Assembly: GCA_022842325.1 (NCBI GenBank)
Contig: JALHPU010000021.1
Location: 1 to 64,000, forward strand
Length of the DNA stretch: 64,000 bases
Source of the DNA: Sulfuritalea sp.
Lineage (GTDB): Bacteria; Pseudomonadota; Gammaproteobacteria; Burkholderiales; Rhodocyclaceae
Direction: 5' to 3'
Shown here: in pieces, positions 43,408-53,161 of the stretch
Layout of the letters: each line of letters begins with the position of its first letter
How positions within the stretch are numbered: the stretch's first letter is position 1
The notes under the pieces: generated by a model
Told to the model about the DNA's origin: nothing
Database searches by the model: none
The model's input: only the letters and a program-made list of their open reading frames with translations
Program-made: the position numbers and the translations under genes

Positions 43408-44139
43408 ATGATGATACCCAGATTCTTCTGTCCCTTTCCACTTCATCCTGGCGCCACCGTTGAGCTTGCCGCCGAGGCAACCCACCACGCACTGAAGGTC
43501 CTGAGAGTCGGCGCCGGCGACACGGCGATTCTGTTCGACGGCCGTGGCGGGCAGTGGCAAGCGGTACTCAATCCGGCTGGCAAGAGCCTGCGTGCGACAT
43601 TGACCGCGTTCGAGGACAGCGACCCGGAGCCGCCCTTGCTGCTGACGCTGGTGCAAGGCCTGCCCGCCAGCGACAAGATGGATTTCGTGGTGCAGAAGGC
43701 GGTTGAGCTCGGGGTGGTCCGCATCCAGCCGGTCGCGGCAAGACGCAGCGTGATCCGGCTTTCCGGCGAACGCGCCGAGCGCCGCGTCGAGCATTGGCGC
43801 AACATCGCCATCGCCGCCTGCGAGCAGTGCGGGCGCAATCGCATCCCGGCGGTCGCGCCAATTCTTGATCTGCCGCAATACCTTGGCATCGCGGCGCGGG
43901 AAAATGCATTACGCTTCGTTTGCGCGCCGGGTGCGGCCGGGTCGTTGCGCGACCTGAAAGCACCCGAAGGTTCCGTCAGCCTGCTGGTCGGCCCTGAGGG
44001 CGGCTTCGAAGAAGGTGAATTGTTGGCGGCACGTGCTGCCGGCTTCGAGCCAATCCGCTTGGGGCCGCGGGTGTTGCGCACCGAAACCGCCGGAATTGGC
44101 GCTGTCGCGGCAATGATGGCACTTTGGGGAGATTGGTGA
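43408..44139 (+). CDS. rsmE: 16S rRNA (uracil1498-N3)-methyltransferase RsmE
   Basis: SPOUT-class enzyme that methylates U1498 in 16S rRNA. It is 243 residues. An N-terminal PUA-like domain (HHALKVLRVGAGDTAILFDG) is followed by the trefoil-knot domain with LVGPEGGFEEGEL and RLGPRVLRTETAG, which bind SAM. RVGAGDTAI at 43505-43525 coincides with the dispersed repeat core, though it also fits RsmE proteins generally. Its stop overlaps the polyphosphate kinase start. Confidence 0.95.
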   Translation: MMIPRFFCPFPLHPGATVELAAEATHHALKVLRVGAGDTAILFDGRGGQWQAVLNPAGKSLRATLTAFEDSDPEPPLLLTLVQGLPASDKMDFVVQKAVELGVVRIQPVAARRSVIRLSGERAERRVEHWRNIAIAACEQCGRNRIPAVAPILDLPQYLGIAARENALRFVCAPGAAGSLRDLKAPEGSVSLLVGPEGGFEEGELLAARAAGFEPIRLGPRVLRTETAGIGAVAAMMALWGDW

Positions 44140-45848
44140 TGTTCGAATCCGCGGAAATCGGTCACAAGATCGACAAGGACACGTACAAGAAAGCGGTGCC
44201 GGAACTGCGCGCCGCATTGCAGGACGCCCAGTACGACCTGAAGGAGAACGGCAAGATTCCGGTCGTCGTGCTGGTCAGCGGCCAGGACGGCGCCGGCAAG
44301 GGCGAGACCATCAACATCCTCTACGAGTGGATGGACCCGCGCTTCATTTCGACCCTGGCGTTTTCGGCGCCGACCGACGAGGAACGGGCGCGGCCCTTCA
44401 TGTGGCGCTACTGGCGCGCGCTGCCGCCCAAGGGGCGCGTCGGCATCTTCGCCGGCTCCTGGTATTCGAGCCCGATCCACGACCGCCTTGAAGGCAGCAT
44501 GAGCAAGGCGGACGTGGACGCGCGCATTGACCAGATCAACCGCTTCGAGGCCATGCTGGTCAATGAAGGCGCGCTGGTGCTGAAATTCTGGTTCCACCTG
44601 ACCAAGGACGGTCAGAAGCGTCGCCTGAAGGCCCTGGAGAAGGACCCGAAGACCGCCTGGCGCGTCACCAAGTGGAACTGGGAACGGCTCAAGACATACG
44701 ACAAGCTGCAGGATGTGGTCGGCCACGTGTTGCGCATGACCAATTCGCCCTGGGCGCCGTGGACCATCATCGAAGGTGAGGATGATCGCTACCGCTCGCT
44801 GACCACCGGCAAGATCCTGCTCGAGGCAATCCGCCAGCGCCTGGCCGATGCCGGCAAGCAGACCACTCCGGTGGCGCCGCAAATGCGGGTGAATATCGAC
44901 GGCCGCGACGTGCTGTCCGAACTCAACCTCAAGCACAGGCTGAGCGAGAAGGAATACGAGGAGCAACTGGCGAAGTGGCAGGGCAAGCTGTCCGAACTGG
45001 TACGCGATCCGCGCTTCAAGAATCGTTCGCTGGTCTGCGCCTTCGAGGGCGCGGATGCCGCCGGCAAGGGCGGCGCCATACGCCGCATCGCGGCGTCGAT
45101 GGATGCGCGTGACTACCAGATCATCCCGGTGGCCGCGCCGACCGAGGAAGAGCGCGCGCAACCCTACCTCTGGCGTTTCTGGCGCCACATTCCGCGCAAC
45201 GGCCGGGTGGCGATCTTCGACCGCACCTGGTATGGCCGCGTGCTGGTCGAGCGCGTCGAGGGCTATTGTGCCGAGGCGGACTGGCTGCGTGCCTATTCCG
45301 AAATCAACGATTTCGAGCACGATCTCGCCGAGGCCGGCGTCATCGTCGTCAAGTTCTGGCTGCAAATCAGCCAGGAAGAGCAATTGAAGCGCTTCAAGGA
45401 ACGCGAGAAGATCCAGTTCAAGCGCTTCAAGATCACCGAGGAAGACTGGCGCAATCGCGAAAAATGGGACGCCTACCAGGAATCCATCTGCGACATGGTC
45501 GATCGCACCAGCACCGGCATTGCGCCGTGGACCCTGGTCGAGGCCAATGACAAGGGCTATGCCCGGGTCAAGATCCTGCGCACGATATGCGAGCGCCTCG
45601 AAGCCGAGCTGGAAGGCAAACCGATACCGCGAGCGAAGCCGGAAAAGCCGCCCAAGGATGACAAGAAGGCGAAAGCCGGCAAAGCACAGAGGGGCAGCAA
45701 GGAGCTCGCCCAGGTAACCGCGAAACCCGTTGCTGCCAAGGCACCGCCAAAACCGGCTGCCGTCCGGGCGCCACTGAAACCCGCCAGACCGAAGGCCCCC
45801 GTGGCCGCCGTGAAAACCAGGCCGAAGAAAGGCAAGACCACCACATGA
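44139..45848 (+). CDS. Two-domain PPK2-type polyphosphate:AMP phosphotransferase with Lys/Pro/Ala tail
   Basis: Uses polyphosphate to phosphorylate nucleotides; two fused PPK2 domains are typical of the polyP:AMP phosphotransferase (class II). ATG 44139 overlaps the rsmE stop. Domain 1 has the Walker A-like GQDGAGKG at residues 48-55, domain 2 has EGADAAGKGG near residue 305 followed by FDRTWYGRV. At 569 residues it is longer than the roughly 500 usual, because residues from about 492 on are a Lys/Pro/Ala-rich low-complexity tail (AKAPPKPAAVRAPLKPARP), histone-H1-like and probably disordered. It could tether the enzyme to DNA or polyphosphate (inference). Confidence 0.88.
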   Translation: MFESAEIGHKIDKDTYKKAVPELRAALQDAQYDLKENGKIPVVVLVSGQDGAGKGETINILYEWMDPRFISTLAFSAPTDEERARPFMWRYWRALPPKGRVGIFAGSWYSSPIHDRLEGSMSKADVDARIDQINRFEAMLVNEGALVLKFWFHLTKDGQKRRLKALEKDPKTAWRVTKWNWERLKTYDKLQDVVGHVLRMTNSPWAPWTIIEGEDDRYRSLTTGKILLEAIRQRLADAGKQTTPVAPQMRVNIDGRDVLSELNLKHRLSEKEYEEQLAKWQGKLSELVRDPRFKNRSLVCAFEGADAAGKGGAIRRIAASMDARDYQIIPVAAPTEEERAQPYLWRFWRHIPRNGRVAIFDRTWYGRVLVERVEGYCAEADWLRAYSEINDFEHDLAEAGVIVVKFWLQISQEEQLKRFKEREKIQFKRFKITEEDWRNREKWDAYQESICDMVDRTSTGIAPWTLVEANDKGYARVKILRTICERLEAELEGKPIPRAKPEKPPKDDKKAKAGKAQRGSKELAQVTAKPVAAKAPPKPAAVRAPLKPARPKAPVAAVKTRPKKGKTTT

Positions 45849-47188
45849 CCCTGGAGACCCGCAGCACCCAGCCCGACACCGATGCACGCCTGGTCGCCTG
45901 GGTGCGGCAGGCCGCGCCCTACATCCACGCCTTTCGCGGCCGTACCTTCGTCATCGCCTTCGGTGGCGAAGTGCTCGAAGCGGGCGCCGCACAGGCGCTG
46001 ATTCACGACATTGCGCTGCTCGACAGCATGGGCATCCGCCTGGTGCTGGTGCACGGCGCACGGCCGCAGATCGATGCCGAAATGCAGGCACGCGGCCTGA
46101 CGCCGAAATTCCACAAAGGTCTGCGCGTCACCGATGCGGCGGCGCTGGAATGCGTCAAGCGCGCCATGGGCGTGACCCGCATCGAGATCGAGGCGCTGCT
46201 CTCGCAGGGCTTGCCCAACACGCCGATGGCCGGCGCCTTCCTGCGCGTCACCGGCGGCAACTTCATCACCGCACGTCCGGTCGGCGTGGTCGATGGCATC
46301 GACTTCCAATACACCGGAGCGATACGCAAGGTGATCGCCGAGGAAATCCAGGCCGACCTGGCTCAGGAGAACGTGGTACTGATCACGCCCATCGGCGCCT
46401 CGCCCACCGGGGAAATTTTCAACCTGGCCTGGGAAGAAGCTGCCGAAGCTGTTGCCGTCGCGGTCAAGGCCGACAAGCTGATTTATCTGTGCGACGCACC
46501 GGGGCTGGTCACGGCCAAGGGCGCCCTGATCGATGCCGTCACCGCCGACGAAGCGCAGAAACTCGCCGCCAGGCATCTGTCGGCTCAGGCGCCGGAAGTC
46601 GCCCGGGTGCTGCCCAGCGCCATCCGTGCCTGCCGTGCCGGCATTGGCCGCGTGCATTTCCTCGACCGCCAGGCCGACGGCGCGATGCTGATGGAGTTCT
46701 TTACCCGCGACGGCGTCGGCACGGTGATGACCAGCGCTCCGCTGGCGCAACTGCGCGATGCCACCATCGACGATGTCGGCGCCATCCTCGGCCTGATCGA
46801 ACCGCTGGAGGCGGACGGCACCCTGGTCAAGCGTGGTCGCGAACGTCTGGAAATGGAAATCACGCGCTTCTCGGTGGTGGAGCACGATGGCGTGATTGTC
46901 GGTTGCGCGGCTCTCTATCCCTTCTCGACCGAAAAGGCGGCGGAACTGGCTTGCCTGGCCGTAGTACCGGATTTTCGCCGCAGCGGTTATGGCGAACAAC
47001 TCTGCGGGCACATCGAGGCCCGCGCCAGGAAGCTGAAGCTGAAGAAGCTGTTCGTGCTGACCACCCGCACTGCGCACTGGTTCATCGAGCGCGGCTTCGT
47101 CGAGGCGGGCATCGACGCCCTGCCGGAAGCACGGCGCGAGCTCTACAATCTGCAGCGCCGTTCGAAGGTACTGGTGAAGGCGCTGTAG
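45845..47188 (+). CDS. argA: N-acetylglutamate synthase ArgA
   Basis: First enzyme of arginine synthesis, acetylating glutamate with acetyl-CoA. It is 447 residues. An amino-acid-kinase-like domain (IRLVLVHGARPQID, GGNFITARPVG) carries the arginine feedback site, and a C-terminal GNAT domain has AVVPDFRRSGYGEQL for acetyl-CoA binding. ATG 45845 overlaps the preceding kinase gene as ATGA, so they are co-expressed. The call is secure. Confidence 0.95.
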   Translation: MTLETRSTQPDTDARLVAWVRQAAPYIHAFRGRTFVIAFGGEVLEAGAAQALIHDIALLDSMGIRLVLVHGARPQIDAEMQARGLTPKFHKGLRVTDAAALECVKRAMGVTRIEIEALLSQGLPNTPMAGAFLRVTGGNFITARPVGVVDGIDFQYTGAIRKVIAEEIQADLAQENVVLITPIGASPTGEIFNLAWEEAAEAVAVAVKADKLIYLCDAPGLVTAKGALIDAVTADEAQKLAARHLSAQAPEVARVLPSAIRACRAGIGRVHFLDRQADGAMLMEFFTRDGVGTVMTSAPLAQLRDATIDDVGAILGLIEPLEADGTLVKRGRERLEMEITRFSVVEHDGVIVGCAALYPFSTEKAAELACLAVVPDFRRSGYGEQLCGHIEARARKLKLKKLFVLTTRTAHWFIERGFVEAGIDALPEARRELYNLQRRSKVLVKAL

Positions 47189-47248
47189 AAGGGCTTGAAG
47201 TCGGGGTAAACTGCACCCACTTGTGTATCTCTAGCGAAAGGAAACCCC

Positions 47249-47521
47249 GTGGCACGCATGGTCAATTGCATCAAACTTGGACGCGAGGCCGAAGGCCTCG
47301 ACCTGCCGCCGATGCCCGGCGAAATGGGCAGGAAGCTGTATGAAAATGTCTCCAAGGAGGCATGGCAGCAATGGATCAAGCTGCAGACGATGATCATCAA
47401 CGAAAACCGCCTGAGCCTTGCCGATGCCCAGCATCGCAAGTATCTGGCCGAGCAGGTGCAGAAGCACTTTTTCGGCGATGGCGCGGATCAGGTCGGCGGT
47501 TACGTTCCACCCAGGGCCTGA
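47249..47521 (+). CDS. yggX: YggX-type Fe(II)-trafficking/oxidative damage protection protein
   Basis: Small protein thought to protect iron-sulfur clusters and limit Fenton damage. It is 90 residues with the family pattern [15 protein letters not shown] and [18 protein letters not shown]. It starts at GTG 47249, preceded by AAGGAAA; the only nearby ATG (47261) would remove the first four residues. Cys7 is the conserved cysteine. It is followed by a strong terminator. Confidence 0.92.
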   Translation: MARMVNCIKLGREAEGLDLPPMPGEMGRKLYENVSKEAWQQWIKLQTMIINENRLSLADAQHRKYLAEQVQKHFFGDGADQVGGYVPPRA

Positions 47522-47549
47522 CCGGCTCAAGGCGGGTTCCATAGACGCA

Positions 47550-47585
47550 ACGACAAGCGGCGCCCGGAGCGCCGCTTGTCGTTTT
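47550..47585 (+). terminator. Intrinsic terminator after yggX
   Basis: A perfect 14-bp stem (47550-47563 with 47569-47582), 5-base loop and a run of four T residues. It lies between the convergent yggX and phoU genes. Confidence 0.85.
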
Positions 47586-47608
47586 GATTCCTTGCGTCGA
47601 GCAACCGG

Positions 47609-48313
47609 CTAGCTGCCGGAAACTTCCTTTTCCATCGCCTCGAGGCCGATGTGACGCACGTCGCGGCCCTTGACCAGATACACCACATATTCGGAAATGT
47701 TCTTCGCATGGTCGCCGATGCGTTCGATGGAGCGGGCGATGAACAGGAGGTCCAGGGAACTTGAAATAGTGCGCGGATCTTCCATCATAAAGGTGATCAG
47801 CTGGCGCATCGCGGCCTTGAAACCGGCATCCACCTCACGATCCTGACGCACCACCTCGGCCGAGGCATTTACGTCGAGGCGGGCGAAGGCGTCGAGCGAT
47901 TTGCGCAACATGGCGACGGCGATCTCGGCCGGCGCCCGCAAATCGACCCGCGGCACGAAGCGGGTGTCTCCACCGTGGATGCCGCGCGCCATTTTCGCGA
48001 TTTTTTTTGCTTCATCACCAATCCGCTCGAGGTCGGTGATGGTCTTCACCACGGTCATGATCATGCGCAGATCGACCGCTGCCGGTTGCCGCTTGGCGAT
48101 CACGTGGTTGCAGGCCTCGTCGAGTTCGACCTCGTGCCGATTGACCAGGCGATCGGCGGCAATCACCTGCTCGATCGCCGCCAAGTCGCCTGAAGCCAGT
48201 CCTTCCATGGCACGAATGACTTGCTGTTCGACCAGCCCGCCCATCGCCAGGACGCGCGTGCGCAAACCCTCGAGATCGGCGTCGAACTGTTTGACGATGT
48301 GTTTTTGGTCCAT
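47609..48313 (-). CDS. phoU: Phosphate-signalling regulator PhoU
   Basis: Links the Pst transporter to PhoR and represses the Pho response. ATG 48313 gives 234 residues in two three-helix bundles, each with the metal-binding E/DxxxD motif: DLERIGDEAKKIAKM in the first and SIERIGDHAKNISEY in the second. The frame is open 17 codons upstream but without homology. No pst or pho genes adjoin it, so it is transcribed apart from its usual partners; a TATAGT-like -10 lies at 48341-48346. Confidence 0.93.
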   Translation of the reverse strand: MDQKHIVKQFDADLEGLRTRVLAMGGLVEQQVIRAMEGLASGDLAAIEQVIAADRLVNRHEVELDEACNHVIAKRQPAAVDLRMIMTVVKTITDLERIGDEAKKIAKMARGIHGGDTRFVPRVDLRAPAEIAVAMLRKSLDAFARLDVNASAEVVRQDREVDAGFKAAMRQLITFMMEDPRTISSSLDLLFIARSIERIGDHAKNISEYVVYLVKGRDVRHIGLEAMEKEVSGS

Positions 48314-48383
48314 GCTGCCACCCAAGTTTGCAAAGTCGCCACTATAGCGGCGGCGTGTGAACAAATTATTTCAGCGCACCGAC

Positions 48384-49055
48384 TCAGCGTAAATGGGTCT
48401 GTACGCCCTCGGGAGTGGCCAGCAACAGCACGTCCGCGCCGCGTTGCGCGAACAGCCCGTTGGTCACGACACCGACGATCTGGTTGATCCGCTCCTCCAA
48501 TCCCGCCGGATCGGTGATTGACAGGCCGTGTACATCGAGGATCAGGTTGCCGTTGTCGGTCACCAGGTCGGCGCGCAATTTCGGCGTGCCGCCGAGCTTG
48601 GCCAACTCGCGACTGACGTAGGCCCGCGCCATCGGAATCACCTCCACCGGTAGCGGAAAGCGGCCCATGGTCTGTACCCTCTTCGACGCGTCGCAGATGC
48701 AGACAAAAGTCTCCGCCACCGCGGCGACGATTTTCTCGCGGGTCAGTGCGCCGCCCCCGCCCTTGATCATCGCCATGCCGCCATCGATCTCGTCGGCACC
48801 ATCGACATAGATGCCTATTGCATCGACGTCGTTGAGATCGAGCACGCGGATGCCATGGCCGGCCAGGCGCTTCGCCGTGGCTTCGGAACTCGCCACAGTG
48901 CCGCCGAGGCGGTCCTTGATGGCGGCGATCTCGTCGATGAAGAAATTCGCCGTGGAGCCGGTGCCGACTCCGAGTATCGCCCCGACCGGCAGCCGGTCAG
49001 CCACATAGTCGCGCGCTGCGCGCGCGACAGCCTGCTTCAGTTCGTCTTGTGTCAT
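48384..49055 (-). CDS. rpiA: Ribose-5-phosphate isomerase A
   Basis: Interconverts ribose 5-phosphate and ribulose 5-phosphate; supplies phosphoribulokinase and nucleotide synthesis. It is 223 residues. [20 protein letters not shown] and [11 protein letters not shown] are the active-site blocks. It sits apart from the CBB cluster, between phoU and an unknown gene on the same strand. This is an ordinary gene. Confidence 0.96.
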   Translation of the reverse strand: MTQDELKQAVARAARDYVADRLPVGAILGVGTGSTANFFIDEIAAIKDRLGGTVASSEATAKRLAGHGIRVLDLNDVDAIGIYVDGADEIDGGMAMIKGGGGALTREKIVAAVAETFVCICDASKRVQTMGRFPLPVEVIPMARAYVSRELAKLGGTPKLRADLVTDNGNLILDVHGLSITDPAGLEERINQIVGVVTNGLFAQRGADVLLLATPEGVQTHLR

Positions 49056-49063
49056 GAGAGCCT

Positions 49064-50761
49064 TCAGGAAATGCGGGTAAATTCGATGCGATCGTAGTCC
49101 GGTCCGCGGTCGAGCAAGGACTTGAGGCGCAGCCGCCAGAGTCCCGATTCGCTGCGGACATCGACCTCGATGTCGTCGGCGAAACTGCCCGCGGGCAGTA
49201 TAAGCTCGCCGCCCTTCTCGCTGACGATGATGGCATCCGTCCAGCCGTGGCCGCCGCCGTCAGCCGCCCGGGTCCAGGCACTTTCCTCGCCGACCGGTTT
49301 GGCCTGGGCGCAGATCGATGGCCAGGCCAGGGTTTCAATGCCGATGCTGGGGCGGTTCGCGGCATCGCGGCCGATGCGGCGGATCAGGCCCAGGCGCCAA
49401 TCCAGGCCGTCGACTTCGCGCATACAGATCAGCAAACCGATGCGATGGCGCGGCAACACCGCAGGCACCACGGCGCCCAGCCCCGTCGTACTCGAGTCCA
49501 CCTGCGTCCAGCTTTCCATCTGGGCCTCGTCGCCGCCGGATTCCAGCCGGCGCAAAATCTCGATCGGCGTCTTCGCCGCCGCCGGCTCCCTGGCTGCGGT
49601 CGCGGCCGCCTTGGTCGTCTCGTCCTCTGGCGCGACGGTGCCGAAACGGGCATCGTCGAACATCTGGGTGACCACAGTGCCCTCGTACTCGAACGAGCGG
49701 CCCATGCGGGCGAAATGCGCAGCGGCGATCATGCGCCGCGCCAGGCCGAAACCGAGCACGACCCGCAGTTCGCCCGCATGGCTGACGCGATCGTTGCCGC
49801 GCGTGGGTGGCGCCTGTGCCCAATGGTTCATCAGGATCAGGATGGTGCCTTCGATCTGTTCACGGCTGGCGGGGACCTGCGCCAGCCATTCGGGCGCTTC
49901 GTGCGGCCTTTTCACCTGAGCGGCAAGCCGCAGCACTGCGCCGCGCAGCTTGCGTACCGAGCAGTAACGGACGCTGCCGCCGCCCTGGTCGCCCTGCTTC
50001 AGCCGTAGCGGGCCCAAGGCCGCAGCGAGGTCGATGCGGTCGGTACTCAACTCATCGGGCTGCGAACTCAGGTCGAGACCATCGCTGGCGCGCAGGAAAC
50101 GCTCGGCGAATTCCAGTTGCTGCGGCACCACGTTGCCGACCGGCACGAACTCGAGATAAAGCCCGATCAGGTACTCGCCCAGCGGTGTCGATTCTGCGTC
50201 GTTGCGATAAGGCGCGACGCGAGTTTTCAGCAGGCCCAGGCGATTCAGTATCTGGAGCAGGTCGTGGGCCTCCTGCCACAGTTCCGCGTCCGGAGTGCGA
50301 TAGCGGAAACGTTGCAGCTTCTTGCGCAAGGCCCAGGCCATCAGCGCACGCGCGGCACAGCGGGCGGTACGCAGCTTGTCGTCGTCCGTGGCGAGTTCGA
50401 TCGATGTGTTCAGGAATGACCGGTAGCAGCGGAACAGATGGGCGGCATGGGTATCCAGCGTGGTCCACACCGAGTCCGCCAGGTATTCGCGCTCGCCGAC
50501 CGACAGGTAGCGCGTAAGCAACTGCACCGCGCTGGGCCTGGAGAACTGGTCCAGCCGGGCCAGTGCCCGCAGCGCCAGCTTGGGGCCGATTTCGGCAACG
50601 GTGGCATCGAGCCCGGCCAGCGACTCATCGACGTCGAACAGCAAGCGCCGCGAGTCGGACTGCGGGATGTCGGCCATCAGGGCGTTCAGGCTCGCGTCCG
50701 AAGCCCAAGGGTGGTCCGACGTCTTCTTTTCCTGGAACCGTGAGAGGAACTTGTTGAACAC
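49064..50761 (-). CDS. Unknown 565-residue protein, C-terminal beta-barrel-like domain
   Basis: A large soluble protein without signal peptide or membrane helices. The first 330 residues are mainly helical with Leu/Arg-rich stretches ([25 protein letters not shown] is one of several). The C-terminal third is predicted beta-rich; [26 protein letters not shown] resembles PilZ-like barrels that bind cyclic di-GMP, but the RxxxR and D/NxSxxG motifs are not convincing. It ends eight bases before rpiA. A middle Ala/Thr/Glu-rich linker lies near residues 375-395. The function is unknown. Confidence 0.7.
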   Translation of the reverse strand: MFNKFLSRFQEKKTSDHPWASDASLNALMADIPQSDSRRLLFDVDESLAGLDATVAEIGPKLALRALARLDQFSRPSAVQLLTRYLSVGEREYLADSVWTTLDTHAAHLFRCYRSFLNTSIELATDDDKLRTARCAARALMAWALRKKLQRFRYRTPDAELWQEAHDLLQILNRLGLLKTRVAPYRNDAESTPLGEYLIGLYLEFVPVGNVVPQQLEFAERFLRASDGLDLSSQPDELSTDRIDLAAALGPLRLKQGDQGGGSVRYCSVRKLRGAVLRLAAQVKRPHEAPEWLAQVPASREQIEGTILILMNHWAQAPPTRGNDRVSHAGELRVVLGFGLARRMIAAAHFARMGRSFEYEGTVVTQMFDDARFGTVAPEDETTKAAATAAREPAAAKTPIEILRRLESGGDEAQMESWTQVDSSTTGLGAVVPAVLPRHRIGLLICMREVDGLDWRLGLIRRIGRDAANRPSIGIETLAWPSICAQAKPVGEESAWTRAADGGGHGWTDAIIVSEKGGELILPAGSFADDIEVDVRSESGLWRLRLKSLLDRGPDYDRIEFTRIS

Positions 50762-50787
50762 AGTACCGGGAGTGTACCCGGATCAGC

Positions 50788-52587
50788 TCATTTTTTGCGC
50801 ATCGGCGGCAGGTCGGTGCAGGAACCGTGCGCGACCTCGGCCGCCATGCCGATGGTTTCGCCCAGGGTAGGATGCGGATGGATGGTCTTGCCGATATCCA
50901 CCGCATCGGCCCCCATTTCGATGGCCAGCGCGACTTCGCCGATCATGTCGCCGGCATTGGGGCCGACGATGCTGCCGCCGATCACGCGATGGGTTTCTTC
51001 GTCGAACACCAGTTTGGTGAAGCCGTAGTCGGCACCGTTGGCGATCGCGCGGCCGGAGGCCGCCCAAGGGAACTTGGCAACGCTGACTTTGCGCCCGGCT
51101 TTCTTCGCCTCGTCTTCGCCGACGCCAACCCAGGCCACTTCCGGATGGGTGTAAGCGACGCCGGGGATCACTGTCGCATCAAAATGGCTCTTCTGCCCCG
51201 CCGCCGCTTCGGCCGCAACGTGGGCCTCATGCACCGCCTTGTGCGCCAACATCGGCTGGCCGACGATGTCGCCGATGGCGAAGATGTGTGGAACATTGGT
51301 ACGCATCTGGCTGTCGACGGGGATGAAGCCGCGCTCGTTCACCGTCACGCCGGCTTTCTCGGCGCCTATCTTCCTGCCGTTCGGCGAGCGGCCCGCCGAC
51401 TGCAAAATCATGTCGTAACGTTGCGCTTCGGCCGGCGCCTGCTCGCCTTCGAACTTGACCCAGAGGCCGTCGGGTTTGGCGTCAACAGCAACGGTCCTGG
51501 TCTTCAGCATGACCTTGTCGAAACGTTTGGCGTTCTGCTTTTCCCAGACCTTGACCAGGTCGCGATCCGGCCCCTGCATCAGGCCGTCGAGCATTTCTAC
51601 CACATCGACTTTTGCGCCCAGCGTCGAATACACGGTGGCCATTTCGAGGCCGATGATGCCGCCGCCGATGACCAGCATTCGCTTCGGCATGAAGCGCAGC
51701 TCCAGCGCGCCGGTGGAATCGACGATGCGCGGGTCTTTCGGGATGAAGGGCAGGTGGAAGGCCGCGGAACCGGCAGCGATGATGCATTTCTGGAAGCGGA
51801 TCACCTTCTTCTCGCCGGTCTTCTCCTGTGCGCTGCCGGTCATGGCCTCGACTTCAAGATGGTTGGCGTCGAGGAAGTGGCCGTAGCCGCGCACGGTCTC
51901 GACCTTGCGCGCCTTGGCCATGCCGGAGAGGCCGCCGGTGAGCTTGCCGACCACCTTGTCCTTGTGCGCACGCAGCTTGTCGACATCGACCTTGGGCGCG
52001 GCGAAACTGACACCCAGGTCGCTCGCATGCTCGGCCTCTTCGATCACCGCGGCGACATGCAGCAAAGCCTTGGACGGAATGCAGCCGACGTTGAGGCAAA
52101 CGCCGCCCAGGGTGGCGTAGCGTTCGACGATGACGGTCTTCATGCCGAGGTCGGCGGCGCGGAAGGCGGCCGAGTAGCCGCCGGGGCCGGCGCCGAGCAC
52201 CAGCATTTCGCATTCGAGATCGACCTTGCCGGCGAACTTGCCAACTGCGCTGCCGGCGACGGGTGCCGCTACCGGCGCCGCGACGGGAGCCGCAGGCGCG
52301 GGGGCCGTGACCGGCGCCGGAGCGGGTGCAGCCGCCGTAGCGCCAGCGCCGACTTTTACCAAAGCGACCAGCGTACCTTCGGCCACCTTGTCGCCGACCT
52401 TGATCTTCAGTTCCGTCACAACACCCGAGACCGGCGACGGCACATCCATGGTGGCCTTGTCCGATTCGAGGGTGATCAGCGAATCCTCGGCCTTGACCGT
52501 GTCGCCGACCTTGACCAGCACTTCGATCACCGGCACATCCTTGAAGTCGCCGATGTCGGGTACTTTCACTTCAACGCTGTCACTCAT
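50788..52587 (-). CDS. lpdA: Dihydrolipoamide dehydrogenase with N-terminal lipoyl domain
   Basis: E3 of pyruvate dehydrogenase; reoxidises dihydrolipoamide with FAD and NAD. ATG 52587 follows AAGGAG and gives 599 residues. Residues 1-75 form a lipoyl domain ([11 protein letters not shown] carries the lipoylated Lys), an Ala/Pro linker follows, then the flavoprotein with [11 protein letters not shown], the redox disulfide CLNVGC near residue 163 and [10 protein letters not shown]. Extra lipoyl domains on E3 occur in Ralstonia and Neisseria. It overlaps the upstream proteasome-like gene by eight bases. Confidence 0.95.
   Translation of the reverse strand: MSDSVEVKVPDIGDFKDVPVIEVLVKVGDTVKAEDSLITLESDKATMDVPSPVSGVVTELKIKVGDKVAEGTLVALVKVGAGATAAAPAPAPVTAPAPAAPVAAPVAAPVAGSAVGKFAGKVDLECEMLVLGAGPGGYSAAFRAADLGMKTVIVERYATLGGVCLNVGCIPSKALLHVAAVIEEAEHASDLGVSFAAPKVDVDKLRAHKDKVVGKLTGGLSGMAKARKVETVRGYGHFLDANHLEVEAMTGSAQEKTGEKKVIRFQKCIIAAGSAAFHLPFIPKDPRIVDSTGALELRFMPKRMLVIGGGIIGLEMATVYSTLGAKVDVVEMLDGLMQGPDRDLVKVWEKQNAKRFDKVMLKTRTVAVDAKPDGLWVKFEGEQAPAEAQRYDMILQSAGRSPNGRKIGAEKAGVTVNERGFIPVDSQMRTNVPHIFAIGDIVGQPMLAHKAVHEAHVAAEAAAGQKSHFDATVIPGVAYTHPEVAWVGVGEDEAKKAGRKVSVAKFPWAASGRAIANGADYGFTKLVFDEETHRVIGGSIVGPNAGDMIGEVALAIEMGADAVDIGKTIHPHPTLGETIGMAAEVAHGSCTDLPPMRKK
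52334..52357 (-). repeat. Dispersed repeat core in the lpdA linker
   Basis: Minus strand AAAAGTCGGCGCTGGCGCTACGGC, the closest match to the consensus core; it encodes the linker start KVGAGATA. Confidence 0.5.
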
Positions 52588-53161
52588 TTGACTCTCCTTC
52601 CAGCTTGAACTCATAGACCACGATCGGCGGTCCGGAGGATGTATCGAATTCAATGCCGGCGGCGACGCCGGCATTGGCGATCTCCGCCGCCGTCAGCGGG
52701 CCGTCATAAAGCGCGTACATTGCGCCGAGGGCAAAGCTGCGACCGGAGCCGGCGGACCAGACGCGGTCAAATTCGAACACCTCGCGGTACGAATACACGC
52801 CGTAGATGCCGGTGCTGTTGGCGATCAGGGCGGTGATCTGCGAACTCTCGTAGGGATCGTCTTCGTCTTCCTTGGTATTTAGAAAGGCGTGTTCCTTGAG
52901 GATCGGGTGCAGACGGCGGAAGGTTTCATAGACTTCCATGCGCGAACCCAGCTTCACGTCCTCCAGCCTGGAGAAGGCCGAAAGCAGCACCAGGTGGTGC
53001 GCCGAGGACCCGCAGATGCCGATCTTCGAGCCGGCGATGTCGAGGATCTTGTCGTGCTCGCCCTTGTAGCTGCGCGGCAGGCGGGTATCGCCGAAGGTGG
53101 TGAGGCCGTCGGCGGCAATGGCGACTTGGGTACCCTTCTTGACTACGGTGAGCGTGGTCAC
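52580..53161 (-). CDS. Proteasome-like Ntn-hydrolase (BPH/HslV-related) inside the pdh operon
   Basis: A 193-residue protein of the proteasome beta/HslV fold, probably the betaproteobacterial proteasome homologue (BPH). After loss of Met1 the N-terminal nucleophile is Thr2 ([10 protein letters not shown]). Asp18 in IAADG and Lys38 in HDKIL align with the catalytic Asp17 and Lys33 of Hsl[10 protein letters not shown] and [15 protein letters not shown] match its later active-site loops with the Ser. No HslU-like ATPase is adjacent. The start overlaps aceF (ATGA) and the end overlaps lpdA, so it is translated with the pyruvate dehydrogenase genes. Substrates are unknown. Fold assignment is strong; BPH identity is from memory of the family. 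Confidence 0.82.
   Translation of the reverse strand: MTTLTVVKKGTQVAIAADGLTTFGDTRLPRSYKGEHDKILDIAGSKIGICGSSAHHLVLLSAFSRLEDVKLGSRMEVYETFRRLHPILKEHAFLNTKEDEDDPYESSQITALIANSTGIYGVYSYREVFEFDRVWSAGSGRSFALGAMYALYDGPLTAAEIANAGVAAGIEFDTSSGPPIVVYEFKLEGESNE

Noticed and set aside
48341-48346. Promoter of phoU as a firm feature
   Set aside because: TATAGT is good as a -10 but no -35 fits at 16-18 bases, so it is only mentioned in the phoU entry.
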